Positions 42,862 through 52,574 of a DNA stretch of 64,000 nt are shown here, one piece after another (the first letter of the stretch is position 1; the number at the start of each line of letters is the position of its first letter). Both the position numbers and the translations under genes were made by a program. Location of the stretch: contig CP046178.1 in NCBI GenBank assembly GCA_014075255.1, positions 258,001-322,000 of the forward strand, given 5' to 3'. The notes under the pieces were generated by a model, which was given only the letters and a program-made list of their open reading frames with translations, had not been told where the DNA came from and did no database searches. The DNA is from Gammaproteobacteria bacterium. Lineage in GTDB: Bacteria > Pseudomonadota > Gammaproteobacteria > UBA4575.

Positions 42862-44124
42862 GTGAACCGGGCAGAGCGACGACGTCTTACTAAAGAAAGC
42901 CGCAAGAAAAATGTGGCACTACCAATTACGCACGATGAATTAATTTCGAATGCAGTTCAGCAACTTCAGCAAGGAAATCTCGAACAAGCAGATAAATTAT
43001 TCAACAAATTAATCAGTTCAAATCCTGATGACCCCAATGCGCTACATTTTGGTGGAATCACAAAATATCAACTGGGTTCATACAGCAAAGCGCTTGAGCT
43101 TCTAACACACGCAACACAAGTTGCACCTAATTATGCAGAAGTGCATAACAGTCAAGGTATTGTCTTGCTTGAACAGCGAGAATTTGATAAAGCACGCCAA
43201 TGTTTTCAACATGCGATTGATTTAAAGAGTAATTATGCAAATGCTTATACCAACTTAGGCAGCTCATTAAAGGGAATAGGGAAATTGCCCGAAGCATGTG
43301 CAGCTTACAGTAATGCTATATCGTTAGATCCCAATAATCGAGAAGCAAGCTACAAGCTTGCGGCCACTCATTTAGCAAATAATGAAGCTAACGAAGCGCT
43401 TGAAGCTGCAAACAATTGTCTAGCAATCGATCCTTATTGCCAAAATGCTAGTGCGTACAAAGCTATAGCATTTTCACAGCTTCAACGTCATTCGGAGTGG
43501 AATTTATTATACAACTTTGATGAGATGATTCATAAATTCCATATTCCAGTACCAAAAGGATATGAATCCTTACAGTCATTTAATGAGCACCTTGAGCAAG
43601 ATGTCCGAAACCATGAGACATTGACGTGGGAACCATTAGAGCGCGTGACCAGTGGTGGCGCAGTTACAAAAGATATTTTATTAAATCCTTCAAATTCTAT
43701 TCTGGCATTTGAGAAAACTTTACGATCTGCAATAGATAAATATCGAGATAATCTTGTATATAACAGTGAGCATGTTTTTTACTCTCGTTTGCCAAAAAAG
43801 TATCGTCTTACATTAATTGCGTCTATCTTAAAAGAAAATGGTAAGCATCCGCCTCATATACATGAAGATTCATGGTTAAGTGGTGTTTATTATGTAAGCG
43901 TTCCTTCTGCAGTAAATGTTTCTCCTGATAAGCGCGAAGGTTGGTTGGAGTTTGGTAGGCCTGATTATTTGGTGCCTGATGAGTTTGAGCCTTATGTTAC
44001 TGCGATGAAGCCAGAAGAAGGAACAGCTTTATTTTTTCCATCCTATTATTTTCATGGAACTATTCCATTTACAGGATCAGAAGAAAGAATTGGAATCGCC
44101 TTTGATGTGTATCCAGCAGAATGA
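42862..44124 (+). CDS. TPR-repeat protein with C-terminal 2OG-Fe(II) oxygenase-like domain
   Basis: The 420-residue protein starts with a basic NRAERRRLTKESRKKN leader, then about five tetratricopeptide repeats (~28-200), then a putative 2OG-Fe(II) oxygenase domain (~235-418). The domain has the iron-binding pattern H-x-D in PPHIHEDSWLSGVYYV and the distal H in FPSYYFHGTIPFTG, with the 2OG arginine in ERIGIAFDVYP. Proteins of this architecture may hydroxylate peptide or protein targets. The start is GTG. It overlaps the next gene by 4 bp (ATGA). Confidence 0.82.
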   Translation: MNRAERRRLTKESRKKNVALPITHDELISNAVQQLQQGNLEQADKLFNKLISSNPDDPNALHFGGITKYQLGSYSKALELLTHATQVAPNYAEVHNSQGIVLLEQREFDKARQCFQHAIDLKSNYANAYTNLGSSLKGIGKLPEACAAYSNAISLDPNNREASYKLAATHLANNEANEALEAANNCLAIDPYCQNASAYKAIAFSQLQRHSEWNLLYNFDEMIHKFHIPVPKGYESLQSFNEHLEQDVRNHETLTWEPLERVTSGGAVTKDILLNPSNSILAFEKTLRSAIDKYRDNLVYNSEHVFYSRLPKKYRLTLIASILKENGKHPPHIHEDSWLSGVYYVSVPSAVNVSPDKREGWLEFGRPDYLVPDEFEPYVTAMKPEEGTALFFPSYYFHGTIPFTGSEERIGIAFDVYPAE

Positions 44125-44426
44125 AATCTATCATTTTGGTATTCGTGATCTCTATACTGCATTTTTTTGTAGGAATTTGGTTATCAATTAGATCTTTTGG
44201 CCACGTATTTTCTGTTTTTGATTCTGGAAAAGATCTAACATTTATGGAAAAAATTAATTACTGGGTGGTAGAAATATTATTTTTTCCTATTGTAACGTTA
44301 TTTGAAAAATCTAATTATGAAGGCGCAAGCTCGTTGGGCCAATATATCCCATTTATACTAAATAGCTTTTTGTGGGGTGTTTTTATTGTTTTTACTTACA
44401 AATTATTATTCAATAGAAATAAATAA
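44121..44426 (+). CDS. Small integral membrane protein (101 aa), hypothetical
   Basis: There are three hydrophobic helices (about 3-22, 48-62 and 74-95) with the polar loops RSFGHVFSVFDSGKDL and FEKSNYEGASSLGQY. The start overlaps the upstream gene by 4 bp, suggesting coupled translation. Not recognised. Confidence 0.6.
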   Translation: MKSIILVFVISILHFFVGIWLSIRSFGHVFSVFDSGKDLTFMEKINYWVVEILFFPIVTLFEKSNYEGASSLGQYIPFILNSFLWGVFIVFTYKLLFNRNK

Positions 44427-44447
44427 TAGTAATTATTGGAGTCTTAT

Positions 44448-44975
44448 ATGAAGCATCAATACAAAGTTAGAAAAAATAGAATTAAATATGTAGTGATTAC
44501 ATTATGTTTCCTTTTGGTTAGCTTAGGATATTCAATGAATCTTTATGCTGATCAACTAATGGTGGAGGAGAGGGTGCTTGTAAATGCGCCTGCCAAAACA
44601 GTTTGGGCACTTATTGGTGGTTTTCAGGTTTTAGATAGATGGCATCCAGCTGTACTTGCAACTACATTACTGGGTACAGGAAAAGATACTGGTGACATTA
44701 GAGTGTTAGCACTAGGGGATGATGTGCATATTGTGGAAAAACTTGAGTTATATGATGAAACTGAAATGTCTTTTCAGTATTCAATACTTGAATCACCATT
44801 ACCGCTAGAAAATTACCATGCAGTAATAACTGTTAAAAGCGCTGCAGATAACGAAGCTGAAGTCATCTGGCAGTCCACCTTTAATGCAGTAGGTGCAAGT
44901 AATGATGAAGTCAAGAAGACAATAAGTGATATATATTTGGCAGGTTTAAATGCTTTAATTACACTATATAAATAA
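44448..44975 (+). CDS. Secreted SRPBCC (polyketide cyclase-like) family protein
   Basis: The protein is 175 residues from the ATG at 44448, preceded by GGAG (44437-44440). There is an N-terminal basic region and signal/anchor helix (~16-34). The SRPBCC fold follows: EERVLVNAPAKTVWALIGGF, LDRWHPAV and a C-terminal helix SNDEVKKTISDIYLAGLNAL. This fold binds hydrophobic ligands. Export of such a domain is somewhat unusual. The function is unknown. Confidence 0.75.
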   Translation: MKHQYKVRKNRIKYVVITLCFLLVSLGYSMNLYADQLMVEERVLVNAPAKTVWALIGGFQVLDRWHPAVLATTLLGTGKDTGDIRVLALGDDVHIVEKLELYDETEMSFQYSILESPLPLENYHAVITVKSAADNEAEVIWQSTFNAVGASNDEVKKTISDIYLAGLNALITLYK

Positions 44976-45000
44976 TTTCTTAAATCTAGGGAGATGCCTT

Positions 45001-45366
45001 ATGAGCGCATTAAATCATTTGGGACGATATGCTGAGGGTTGGACAAATGGAAATGCAGAATTAGTTTTGCAAGCCATTACCAATGACTATATTTTGGACG
45101 ATCCCAATGTTGGAAAAATCTCAAAAGATAAATTTTCTGATTATCTAAATGATATGAAAGAAACGGTAAAAACACTCTGTAACGGTAATCTACCCGAACC
45201 ATTTATGCAGCTTACAGAAGTGCTGACTTCGGAAGAGAATGACATAACGACGGCATCATGTGCATGGGAAATTCCTGGCACTAATATTAAGGGTGCAGGG
45301 CTAATAAAAGTTAATTCATCTGGCGTTTTTTCAGAAATATTAACCTATTACACTAGACTTGCTTAA
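45001..45366 (+). CDS. SnoaL/NTF2-like protein
   Basis: This 121-residue single-domain protein has the NTF2-fold start GRYAEGWTNGNAELVLQAI followed by DDPN, and a C-terminal strand pair GAGLIKVNSSGVFSEILTYY. Small SnoaL-like proteins act as isomerases, hydrolases or binding proteins; nothing in the sequence indicates which. A GGGAG ribosome-binding site precedes it. Confidence 0.7.
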   Translation: MSALNHLGRYAEGWTNGNAELVLQAITNDYILDDPNVGKISKDKFSDYLNDMKETVKTLCNGNLPEPFMQLTEVLTSEENDITTASCAWEIPGTNIKGAGLIKVNSSGVFSEILTYYTRLA

Positions 45367-45401
45367 TGATTGTATCTAATGAATATAAATTAGTTTGAGT
45401 T

Positions 45402-45845
45402 ATGCAGTTACGCGAAGCAAAGCTAGATGATATTCCTGAATTATGTGAGCTATTAAATTATTTATTTGAACAGGAAGAAGAATTTAAGCCAAATACTGAG
45501 GTTCAAGGCAAAGGTTTAAAGAATATAATTTCTAACTCAGATGTCGGTGTAATAGTAATTGCAATAGACTCAGATAAAATCATTGGCATGGTTAATATTT
45601 TGTATACCATATCGACTGCGCTCGGTAGTCGAGTTGCAATACTTGAGGATATGGTCGTTACTCCAAAGACACGTGGGAAAGGTGTGGGTTCAATGCTAAT
45701 GAAATACTCGCTTGATTTAGCTAAACGAAATTGTTGTAAGCGTATTACTTTACTAACTGATTTTGATAATGAAGGGGCGCATCGTTTTTATCAAGATCAC
45801 GGATTTTCCCGCTCTTCAATGGTGGCATTTCGGAAATCTATTTAA
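45402..45845 (+). CDS. GNAT-family N-acetyltransferase
   Basis: The 147-residue GNAT fold has an N-terminal REAKLDDIPELCELL helix, AILEDMVVTPKTRGKGVGSM with the acetyl-CoA loop RGKGVGS, and a C-terminal FYQDHGFSR motif. The substrate is unknown. It is convergent with the B3/B4 gene. Confidence 0.87.
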   Translation: MQLREAKLDDIPELCELLNYLFEQEEEFKPNTEVQGKGLKNIISNSDVGVIVIAIDSDKIIGMVNILYTISTALGSRVAILEDMVVTPKTRGKGVGSMLMKYSLDLAKRNCCKRITLLTDFDNEGAHRFYQDHGFSRSSMVAFRKSI

Positions 45846-45854
45846 ATAATTTTA

Positions 45855-46529
45855 TTACATTATACTTAATATAATTTCTTTCTCGTCTGATATATAAGGT
45901 CTGAAAATTTCCTGTATTTCTTCAGCAGTAGATTTAATTATATCAACCGAAATATATTTATGCCCTTGAATTATGAACAGGCAATCTTTTGTATCTGTAG
46001 TGGTTTTAGTTTTATCACATTGTCTACAATCTAGTCTGCATAGTATTTCGTTATCATCGTCTATATAACAATACTCTCCGCTATTAACACTTAGTTGTTT
46101 CTTCTTACCTAGGGGAATGAATAACTCATCTCCTTTAGTGAAACATAATCTTACATTTCCATTTATATGGCTTAGGTCATGAGCGCCAATGGATACCTTG
46201 TTTTTGATTGCAATATAATTGTACGTGTCTACTATAAAATTGATTGGGCGTAATGACTTATGCTTGAAGAGTATCTTAATTAGACTTTCAGGAGATGCAA
46301 TTAATGTATTGTCTGTGATGTTTACGTCTTTGTGCAGGTTTCGATAGCCAATAATGTTTTCATCAATTTGAAGACTTTCGATCGAGTGCTTTTGTAGATA
46401 TTGAGTATAAAATTCTTCAATATTTTGTTTTAGTGAATCGTTATAGTGATGGTTATCTATGCCTTTGATAATAAGGAATGCAGCATGTATTCCGAGCACA
46501 GATACTTCTTCACATATTTTAAAATCCAT
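45855..46529 (-). CDS. B3/B4 tRNA-binding-domain protein (PheT-like)
   Basis: The 224-residue protein resembles free-standing B3/B4 domains related to the editing region of phenylalanyl-tRNA synthetase beta. Visible features are SPESLIKILFKHKSLRPINF, VDTYNYIAIKNKVSIGAHDL, EYCYIDDDNEILCRLDCRQC and a final sheet with the acidic pair. It may bind or edit aminoacyl-tRNA or aminoacyl analogues. It follows the urease-nickel block on the same strand but with a 58-bp gap. Confidence 0.75.
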   Translation of the reverse strand: MDFKICEEVSVLGIHAAFLIIKGIDNHHYNDSLKQNIEEFYTQYLQKHSIESLQIDENIIGYRNLHKDVNITDNTLIASPESLIKILFKHKSLRPINFIVDTYNYIAIKNKVSIGAHDLSHINGNVRLCFTKGDELFIPLGKKKQLSVNSGEYCYIDDDNEILCRLDCRQCDKTKTTTDTKDCLFIIQGHKYISVDIIKSTAEEIQEIFRPYISDEKEIILSIM

Positions 46530-46586
46530 ACTTTATTAATATGAAAAATTAGTTAATATTTATAATTAAAAATAAGCAGGACGAGT

Positions 46587-47243
46587 CTATGTTAGTAGTG
46601 TGCTTATTTGAGCGCTTGACTGATAAAGTATTTTCATACCAATTAAGATCGCTAGTGTACCTGTTATTACTTTAAAGTACCGAAGTGGAATAATTTTGAA
46701 GTTCCGATGCATAGGCATCGTCATAAGAATTGAGAGTAATGACATGCTAATAATAAGGCCAAAACTAAACAGCGCTATATATGCAAATTTCAAATAAATC
46801 GAATCAATAGTCGTTGTTATCAGCGCTATGATGACACCAGATCCAGCTGCCCCATGTAATAAGCCTATCCCAAGTGATTTTAAGGATAATTTAGTTTTAT
46901 TATTATTTTCTGTTATTTCTGATTCTATATGATTACTTCCTCTATCGTGAAGGAGCACCTTTGATTTATTAACAACATCAAACCCCATCCAAATTAAAAC
47001 TAAGCCTATAATAAATTCGAATAGTACAAAAATATTTCTATCTATTTCAATATTTAGACCCATTAGTATCATGCTGAAGATAAATAGAGTAATGGTGTGG
47101 CCTACGCCCCATATGGCACCTTGCTTCGCAGTTGCAGATAAAGAATTAGATTGTGTTGAGACAGAGAGGACTGCTGCCATATGATCAGGCTCAAATGCGT
47201 GGCGAATGCCTATAGTGATTGCAAGTATAAATAATAGAGTCAT
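46587..47243 (-). CDS. ureH: UreH-type nickel permease
   Basis: The 218-residue membrane protein has about six helices and the nickel-binding signature RHAFEPDHMAAV in helix 1 (H-x4-DH, as in NiCoT/UreH). Helices 2-3 include KQGAIWGVGHTITLF. It starts 14 bp after ureD on the same strand, so it supplies nickel for the urease. Members of this family transport nickel with high affinity. Confidence 0.87.
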   Translation of the reverse strand: MTLLFILAITIGIRHAFEPDHMAAVLSVSTQSNSLSATAKQGAIWGVGHTITLFIFSMILMGLNIEIDRNIFVLFEFIIGLVLIWMGFDVVNKSKVLLHDRGSNHIESEITENNNKTKLSLKSLGIGLLHGAAGSGVIIALITTTIDSIYLKFAYIALFSFGLIISMSLLSILMTMPMHRNFKIIPLRYFKVITGTLAILIGMKILYQSSAQISTLLT

Positions 47244-47257
47244 TTTACAACGTATGT

Positions 47258-48067
47258 TTATTTTCTTCGAATGTTAGGTTTAGTGCCGATTAAAGACTCT
47301 CTAATATCCATCCATAGTTGAGTGATTGTCTTTTTTAAGTAATCTCCATCAGGGGCTAAAAACTTAATGATGATTCCACAGTTATTGGGTAAGAGAGTAG
47401 CTCCACCATATACGTTGCTATTGGATTTAATCGTTTCTTGCAACTGTTCCAATATATTCTCAGTGTTGATTGAACGATTGATGATTGAGATGGTTCCCAT
47501 ACCGATAAATTCTCGTCCAGCAGATAAAAAGTTTTTAGGATTTATTATGTAGACATCCTTAGCCAACAATTTCTTATTTTCATCATGTATTTGTAAATAA
47601 CTATTTAATTGCTTGAATAGGTCATCTTCACCATTTAGAAAATGTAGTAAAAAGGCATCTGCGATGATGGCGGTACTAGTTTGGTCTGCAAATACATTGA
47701 TTGTTGAACTCAGCTTAGAGGTTGGAAAGAGTATTAATGGATCGGATACATATTCTGTATATGAATTATCTGTGGCGTTAATATTGACGGTTTGGTGCGC
47801 ATCACCTTTCGTCATTCCATGTACGATGGTGGAGGCTTGTGTAGTAACGTGGCTAAATGAGTCAGCGTTCGCTATAACATTGGTGGTTAAGTTTTCATTT
47901 TCATATATCCCGCCAGAAGCTGATTGAATGTAAATATTAGCCATCCCAGGCGGATCATTTTCAAGATATTGAGTTCTACATATATGAAAAGGATAGGATG
48001 CATATTGATTTTCAAGAAATGTCTTCCCATCAGCATTTCTGGCAAATTCTAATGATAAATTTGTCAT
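47258..48067 (-). CDS. ureD: Urease accessory protein UreD
   Basis: UreD (UreH in Helicobacter) is the scaffold chaperone that binds urease and forms a nickel channel with UreF and UreG. The 269-residue protein has the UreD segments PPGMANIYIQSASGGIYENE, THVTTQASTIVHGMTKG-like SHVTTQASTIVHGMTKGDAH and DPLILFPTSKLSSTINVF. It lies 12 bp downstream of ureG, unusual because in many operons ureD is first. Confidence 0.9.
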   Translation of the reverse strand: MTNLSLEFARNADGKTFLENQYASYPFHICRTQYLENDPPGMANIYIQSASGGIYENENLTTNVIANADSFSHVTTQASTIVHGMTKGDAHQTVNINATDNSYTEYVSDPLILFPTSKLSSTINVFADQTSTAIIADAFLLHFLNGEDDLFKQLNSYLQIHDENKKLLAKDVYIINPKNFLSAGREFIGMGTISIINRSINTENILEQLQETIKSNSNVYGGATLLPNNCGIIIKFLAPDGDYLKKTITQLWMDIRESLIGTKPNIRRK

Positions 48068-48079
48068 TAATTTTCTACA

Positions 48080-48706
48080 CTATTTAAAAAGTACGTTATT
48101 GATAATGTGGTTTGCCACATCTTCAATCCCTTGGCCTGTTTTACAGTTAGTGAGTACAAGAGGTTTGTCACCTCTAACTTCCTGTCCTTCTTTAACCATT
48201 AAATCAATATCTGCACCTACGTACTTTGCGATATCTACCTTATTAATTACGAGTAAGTCAGATTGCACAATGCCTGGGCCACGTTTACGTGGTATGTCAT
48301 CACCTTCAGAAGTGTCAATAACAAACATCCAATAATCTACAAGATCTAAAGAGAAAGTAGAGGCAAGATTATCGCCACCACTTTCTATAAGTATGATGTC
48401 TAAGTTTTCAAACTTTTGATCTAATAAGTTTGCAGCTTGTATGTTTAGTGTTGGGTCTTCGCGTATGACAGTGTGTGGGCAAGCACCAGCCTCCACAGCC
48501 ACCACACGTTCAGGCGCAAGTAAACCAGATTGTTGTAAACGTTTAGCATCTTCGCGTGTAACTAAATCATTGGTTACAATTGCAATTTCATTCCCACGAT
48601 TAATAAAAAAAGGAATTAATTGTTCGATCAGTGCTGTTTTACCAGAACCTACAGGCCCACCAATGCCCACTCGCGCGGGACCGTTTTGAGAAGCTTGTTT
48701 ATTCAT
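48080..48706 (-). CDS. ureG: Urease accessory GTPase UreG
   Basis: UreG is the SIMIBI GTPase that carries nickel to the urease active site. The 208-residue protein has the P-loop [13 protein letters not shown], the nickel-binding CPH motif in [14 protein letters not shown] and the base-recognition NKVD in [14 protein letters not shown]. Its start overlaps ureC by 4 bp. No His-rich N-terminus is present. Confidence 0.96.
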   Translation of the reverse strand: MNKQASQNGPARVGIGGPVGSGKTALIEQLIPFFINRGNEIAIVTNDLVTREDAKRLQQSGLLAPERVVAVEAGACPHTVIREDPTLNIQAANLLDQKFENLDIILIESGGDNLASTFSLDLVDYWMFVIDTSEGDDIPRKRGPGIVQSDLLVINKVDIAKYVGADIDLMVKEGQEVRGDKPLVLTNCKTGQGIEDVANHIINNVLFK

Positions 48707-50415
48707 CGAAGCATGTATCGTTGTGTTAATGGTAATGTTTCAGCGGGTTCGCAAGTAGCCAGATCACCATCAACAAACACATCGAATGTATTTGGGTTAA
48801 CCGTAACTTTAGGGCAACTATCGTTGTGCAACATATGGCCTTTATTGAGCTTTCGAGTCCCTTGTGCACCAAGACAGGTTTTTTGAAGTTGTAACTTTTC
48901 GCCAATATTGGCATCTACAGCAGATTGATTGACAAAGTTTGCACTTAGTTGTTGTTTCGCATTACCGAAGGCTCCCCACTGTGGTCGCATCGCTAAGGGT
49001 TCACAAGTCATAAGTGATGCAGCACTATCGCCCATAGCAGACCACACTATGAAACCACCTTTTATAATTAACTCTGGTTTAATTCCAAAAAATGCAGGTT
49101 TCCATAACACTACATCAGCCATTTTTCCTTTCTCTAATGAACCAATGTGTTGATCAATACCAAATGTTCGCGCAGCGTTGATGGTATATTTTGCGATATA
49201 ACGTTTTATTCTTTCGTTATCACCATTTTTAGTAGTTTCTTCTGCGAGTCGTCCTCGTTGGTCTTTCATTTTGCTCGCTAATTGCCACGTTCGACAAATA
49301 ACTTCGTTAATACGTCCCATACCTTGACTATCAGAGCCCAGCATGGAAATGGCACCCAGATCATGCATTACATCTTCAGCCGCAATGGTTTGTGAACGTA
49401 TTCGACTTTCTGCAAAGGCAACATCTTCAGGTATAGCAGGATTCAAATGGTGACATACCATAGTCATGTCTAAATGTTCATCAAATGTATTGACTGTGTA
49501 TGGATTAGTTGGATTAGTAGAGGAGGGTAGGCAGTTGTATTCACCGGCCACTCGAATGATATCGGGTGCGTGCCCACCGCCAGCACCTTCAGTGTGATAC
49601 ATATGAATAGTGCGACCATTAATGGCCGCTAATGTATTTTCAACAAAACCACTTTCATTAAGTGTGTCGGTATGAAGTTGCACTTGAAAATCTAAATCGT
49701 CCGCGACAGAAAGGCAGGTGTCAATCACAGCGGGCATCGCACCCCAGTCTTCATGAATTTTTAAACCTAAACAGCCTCCTGCGAGCTGATCGATTAGGGA
49801 TCTAGGTTTAGACGAATTGCCTCGACCTAAGAATCCAAAATTTATTGGCCATTGTTCAGAAGCTTGTAACATCTTGCCAACATTCCATGCTCCACCACAA
49901 TCAATGCCGACGGTTATTGGACCCAATGACCCGCCCAGCATAGTGGTAATGCCTGAACCGATTGCGTGTTCGCATAATTGTGCACTATCAAAATGCACAT
50001 GCACATCTATACCGCCAGGTGTTGCAATGAGACCTTCTGCATCACGCACCGTAGTCGCTGCGCCACAAACAAGATCAGGGTCAACATTATCCATCGTGGC
50101 AGGGTTGCCTGCTTTACCTACGCCTGCAATATTGCCTTCTTTAATTCCTATGTCTGCTTTAACAATGCCTAATACCGGATCGATAATTAGTGCGTTACTC
50201 ACCAACATATCTAAGGACCCTGCGGCACTATCATAGCCAGGTGTTAATCCCAAGCCATCGCGTAACGTTTTACCACCGCCATGTAAACATTCATCGCCCG
50301 GCACGGCATAATCATGTTCTACTTCTGCAAATAGTGAGGTGTCACCTAGACGTACGGCATCCCCTTTGGTGGGGCCATACATAGTTGCATATTCTTTTCT
50401 TGAAATTTTAATCAT
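48703..50415 (-). CDS. ureC: Urease alpha subunit UreC
   Basis: This is the catalytic subunit hydrolysing urea to ammonia and carbamate, 570 residues, standard length. The nickel ligands are in place: H139-x-H141 (GGIDVHVHF), carbamylated K219 in GLKIHEDWG, and H248 ([13 protein letters not shown]). The flap cysteine and histidine are in MVCHHLNP, with [10 protein letters not shown] following. The segments flanking H141 ([13 protein letters not shown] and [16 protein letters not shown]) differ from the textbook ICPQQ...GGGTGPA...ATTCTPG, indicating a separate urease lineage. Activity is still expected. Confidence 0.96.
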   Translation of the reverse strand: MIKISRKEYATMYGPTKGDAVRLGDTSLFAEVEHDYAVPGDECLHGGGKTLRDGLGLTPGYDSAAGSLDMLVSNALIIDPVLGIVKADIGIKEGNIAGVGKAGNPATMDNVDPDLVCGAATTVRDAEGLIATPGGIDVHVHFDSAQLCEHAIGSGITTMLGGSLGPITVGIDCGGAWNVGKMLQASEQWPINFGFLGRGNSSKPRSLIDQLAGGCLGLKIHEDWGAMPAVIDTCLSVADDLDFQVQLHTDTLNESGFVENTLAAINGRTIHMYHTEGAGGGHAPDIIRVAGEYNCLPSSTNPTNPYTVNTFDEHLDMTMVCHHLNPAIPEDVAFAESRIRSQTIAAEDVMHDLGAISMLGSDSQGMGRINEVICRTWQLASKMKDQRGRLAEETTKNGDNERIKRYIAKYTINAARTFGIDQHIGSLEKGKMADVVLWKPAFFGIKPELIIKGGFIVWSAMGDSAASLMTCEPLAMRPQWGAFGNAKQQLSANFVNQSAVDANIGEKLQLQKTCLGAQGTRKLNKGHMLHNDSCPKVTVNPNTFDVFVDGDLATCEPAETLPLTQRYMLR

Positions 50416-50417
50416 TG

Positions 50418-51113
50418 TTATGCCCCTTTATATCCACGATTTTTAGCTTGTAGCAAGGCTTCTTGTTTTTTAACTTCGCTAGTAGTTGAACCATTGGTTA
50501 AGCTGTTTAAGCCATGTACTTCACCTGCACCGCCAAATTTAACCAGTTGTACTTCCTTACTTTCACCTGGCTCAAATCGCACTGCAGTACCCGCAGGAAT
50601 GTCTAAGTGTTTCCCAAATGCATCTTTACGCTTAAAGTCTAATTCTGGATTGACCTCAAAAAAGTGAAAGTGGCTGCCAATTTGTACTGGGCGATCACCT
50701 GTATTAAGTACTTTTAATTTAATTGAACGCTTACCTGCATTAATTTTTATATCACCTTCTCCAGATATAATTTCTCCAGGTACGATATTCTCTTTTGTCT
50801 TCTTTTTACCTGATCGAATTGGCTCATGCACAGTGACTAACTTGGTGCCATCAGGGAAGGTGGCTTCAACTTGAAGCATATGCATCATGTCTCCTACACC
50901 AGGCATGACATCGTCAGTAGTGAGTAATGTCGAACCATAACTAATCATTTCTGCAACGCTTCGACCATCTCTTGCACCTTCACATATTTCATCAGCGATA
51001 ATGGCGGTTGCTTCAGGATAATTTAATTTCAATCCTCTATTTCTTCTTTTTCTTGCAAGTTCGGCTGCAGTGTAAATTGTTAAACGCTCTAATTCAGTGG
51101 GTGTGAGTAGCAT
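50418..51113 (-). CDS. ureAB: Urease gamma-beta fusion subunit UreAB
   Basis: A single 231-residue chain joins the gamma subunit (1-100; [60 protein letters not shown]) to the beta subunit (~115-220; [58 protein letters not shown]). The linker is KKKTKE. Gamma-beta fusions are known in Helicobacter and some Proteobacteria; most enterics have separate ureA and ureB. It ends 2 bp before ureC. Confidence 0.96.
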   Translation of the reverse strand: MLLTPTELERLTIYTAAELARKRRNRGLKLNYPEATAIIADEICEGARDGRSVAEMISYGSTLLTTDDVMPGVGDMMHMLQVEATFPDGTKLVTVHEPIRSGKKKTKENIVPGEIISGEGDIKINAGKRSIKLKVLNTGDRPVQIGSHFHFFEVNPELDFKRKDAFGKHLDIPAGTAVRFEPGESKEVQLVKFGGAGEVHGLNSLTNGSTTSEVKKQEALLQAKNRGYKGA

Positions 51114-51146
51114 GGTTTATCTCCGAATCTTTTTAATAATAATTAT

Positions 51147-51839
51147 TTAGTTTGCAAATAGTCTTGTTTCAGAATATTCATGACGCATCGAAGCAATATC
51201 GGCAAACGGGGTGAAGGCGTGTATTTCTTCTATAGCGGGAATAGGCCAAGTTAAAATCTCGGTAATTAGTTGACGAAATGTAGTTAAACTATTTTGACAA
51301 TCAATATGACCGACTATCCCCAGTCGCAACGCAGCACTTAATACAGAAACACAAAAGTTATATGCGGATAGCATCAAAACAGAGTTGCGAGACAAGCCTA
51401 GTGAACTCCAGATTAGAGCTTGAGCAATAGGTAAGTGGCCGGGCGCTTTGCCTTCATAACTTAGTTTGAGGTATTGATCTGCTGTCGGGTTGTTTAGTTG
51501 TTGGTAAGTCGTTAATAGAGCAGAACCTAATCTTTTAGATCCCTCTCTTAACTCAGTCGCTAATGTCATGCATTCAACGAGTTTATCAATAGAAATAATA
51601 TGTTCGATATTATTCTCGATATTGTTGGCATGATCATAGGTGTGAGCCAAAACAACACGCTCAAAGGGTCCCCATCTTTCAATTAGCTGGTTTTCAATAA
51701 AATTATCGAGCTCCTTAATCGAAGTGATGACCTGGTCATTGTTTAACATTTCCAATCCCCAAGAAAATGACACCGCACCTGATGGGAAGAAGCTATCGCC
51801 ATGTTGTAAAAGCGTGAGTATTTGCTCTTCTTCAGTCAT
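51147..51839 (-). CDS. ureF: Urease accessory protein UreF
   Basis: UreF is an all-helical chaperone that regulates UreG within the UreDFG complex. The 230-residue protein has LLQHGDSFFPSGAVSFSWGL at the N-terminus, GSALLTTYQQLN in mid-protein and GHLPIAQALIWSSLGLSR, each recognisable from UreF. It lies 2 bp after ureE. Confidence 0.9.
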   Translation of the reverse strand: MTEEEQILTLLQHGDSFFPSGAVSFSWGLEMLNNDQVITSIKELDNFIENQLIERWGPFERVVLAHTYDHANNIENNIEHIISIDKLVECMTLATELREGSKRLGSALLTTYQQLNNPTADQYLKLSYEGKAPGHLPIAQALIWSSLGLSRNSVLMLSAYNFCVSVLSAALRLGIVGHIDCQNSLTTFRQLITEILTWPIPAIEEIHAFTPFADIASMRHEYSETRLFAN

Positions 51840-51841
51840 GG

Positions 51842-52282
51842 CTAAATAAGAGTAATTTTATTTTGCGCAAAGAAATCTTTTAATCGATCAAGATAAATTT
51901 CTTTAGGGCTTTCAAGCGCAATATCAAGGCGTTCATTTTCAAACTTAACGCGCCAATGCATATTGCCAGCAAAGTAGCCAAGCTCAATTGCGTTGGAAAT
52001 ATCTTTAGGGTGAAGTGATAGCCACTGGTCTTCAGCCATTTTTACAACAATAGCGCGGTCATCTTCTAATAATAAAACAGCGCCATTAGATAGTTTGTTG
52101 TCACGCGATATGGTTACTGCGCAATCTGTACCTTGATCCGTTTGAGTGCGGAATCGTCGACGCTGTAAATTTGCATGATCTAAAACAATATATTCGACTT
52201 TATTATGGTGTGATAAATCGTGAAGTTGACTCGATAGGTTCGAGTCATGTGAATGACCAAGAACTTGGTTAATTTGTATCAT
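51842..52282 (-). CDS. ureE: Urease accessory nickel chaperone UreE
   Basis: UreE is a dimeric nickel-binding chaperone. The 146-residue protein has an N-terminal peptide-binding domain (LDHANLQRRRFRTQTDQGTD) and a ferredoxin-like metal domain with the conserved histidine in YFAGNMHWRVKFE. The C-terminus (DFFAQNKITLI) lacks the His-rich tail seen in some species. It is the first gene of the operon, read towards ureH. Confidence 0.88.
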   Translation of the reverse strand: MIQINQVLGHSHDSNLSSQLHDLSHHNKVEYIVLDHANLQRRRFRTQTDQGTDCAVTISRDNKLSNGAVLLLEDDRAIVVKMAEDQWLSLHPKDISNAIELGYFAGNMHWRVKFENERLDIALESPKEIYLDRLKDFFAQNKITLI

Positions 52283-52432
52283 CTGATGTTCATTTTTTTT
52301 ATTGTTGGCAGATATTCAAGTTAGGCAAATATTCTTAAGCCATAACCGCTTATTTCCTTAAAAATGCGCTATTTAAGCGATTAAATATACACATACTATA
52401 CATAAGTAATATTTATATATATTTTTATACTA

Positions 52433-52466
52433 GTCATAAGTATATATCCTTATATATACTTATGAC
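52433..52466. promoter_or_regulatory. Long palindrome between ureE and the NTF2-like gene
   Basis: This is a perfect 15-bp inverted repeat, GTCATAAGTATATAT and its complement, around CCTT. It lies in the 292-bp divergent gap, 151 bp from the ureE start and 109 bp from the NTF2-like start, a typical place for an operator serving both. The half-site ATAAGTATATATC resembles the 21546-21558 sequence ATAAGTATTTATC. A short ORF at 52502-52558 (MNTSTLIAWIHNNKQRAH) lies after it; otherwise the gap holds only AT-rich DNA. Confidence 0.5.
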
Positions 52467-52574
52467 CACATATCCGAGTATATTTTATAAGAGCTATTAA
52501 CATGAATACGTCTACGTTAATCGCATGGATTCACAATAATAAACAAAGAGCGCACTAATAAAGGGTAATAGAAT

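Noticed and set aside
52502-52558. 18-aa leader peptide (MNTSTLIAWIHNNKQRAH) before the NTF2-like gene
   Set aside because: There is a clean start and stop, but no strong ribosome-binding site and no attenuator stem pair after it; too short to support alone.
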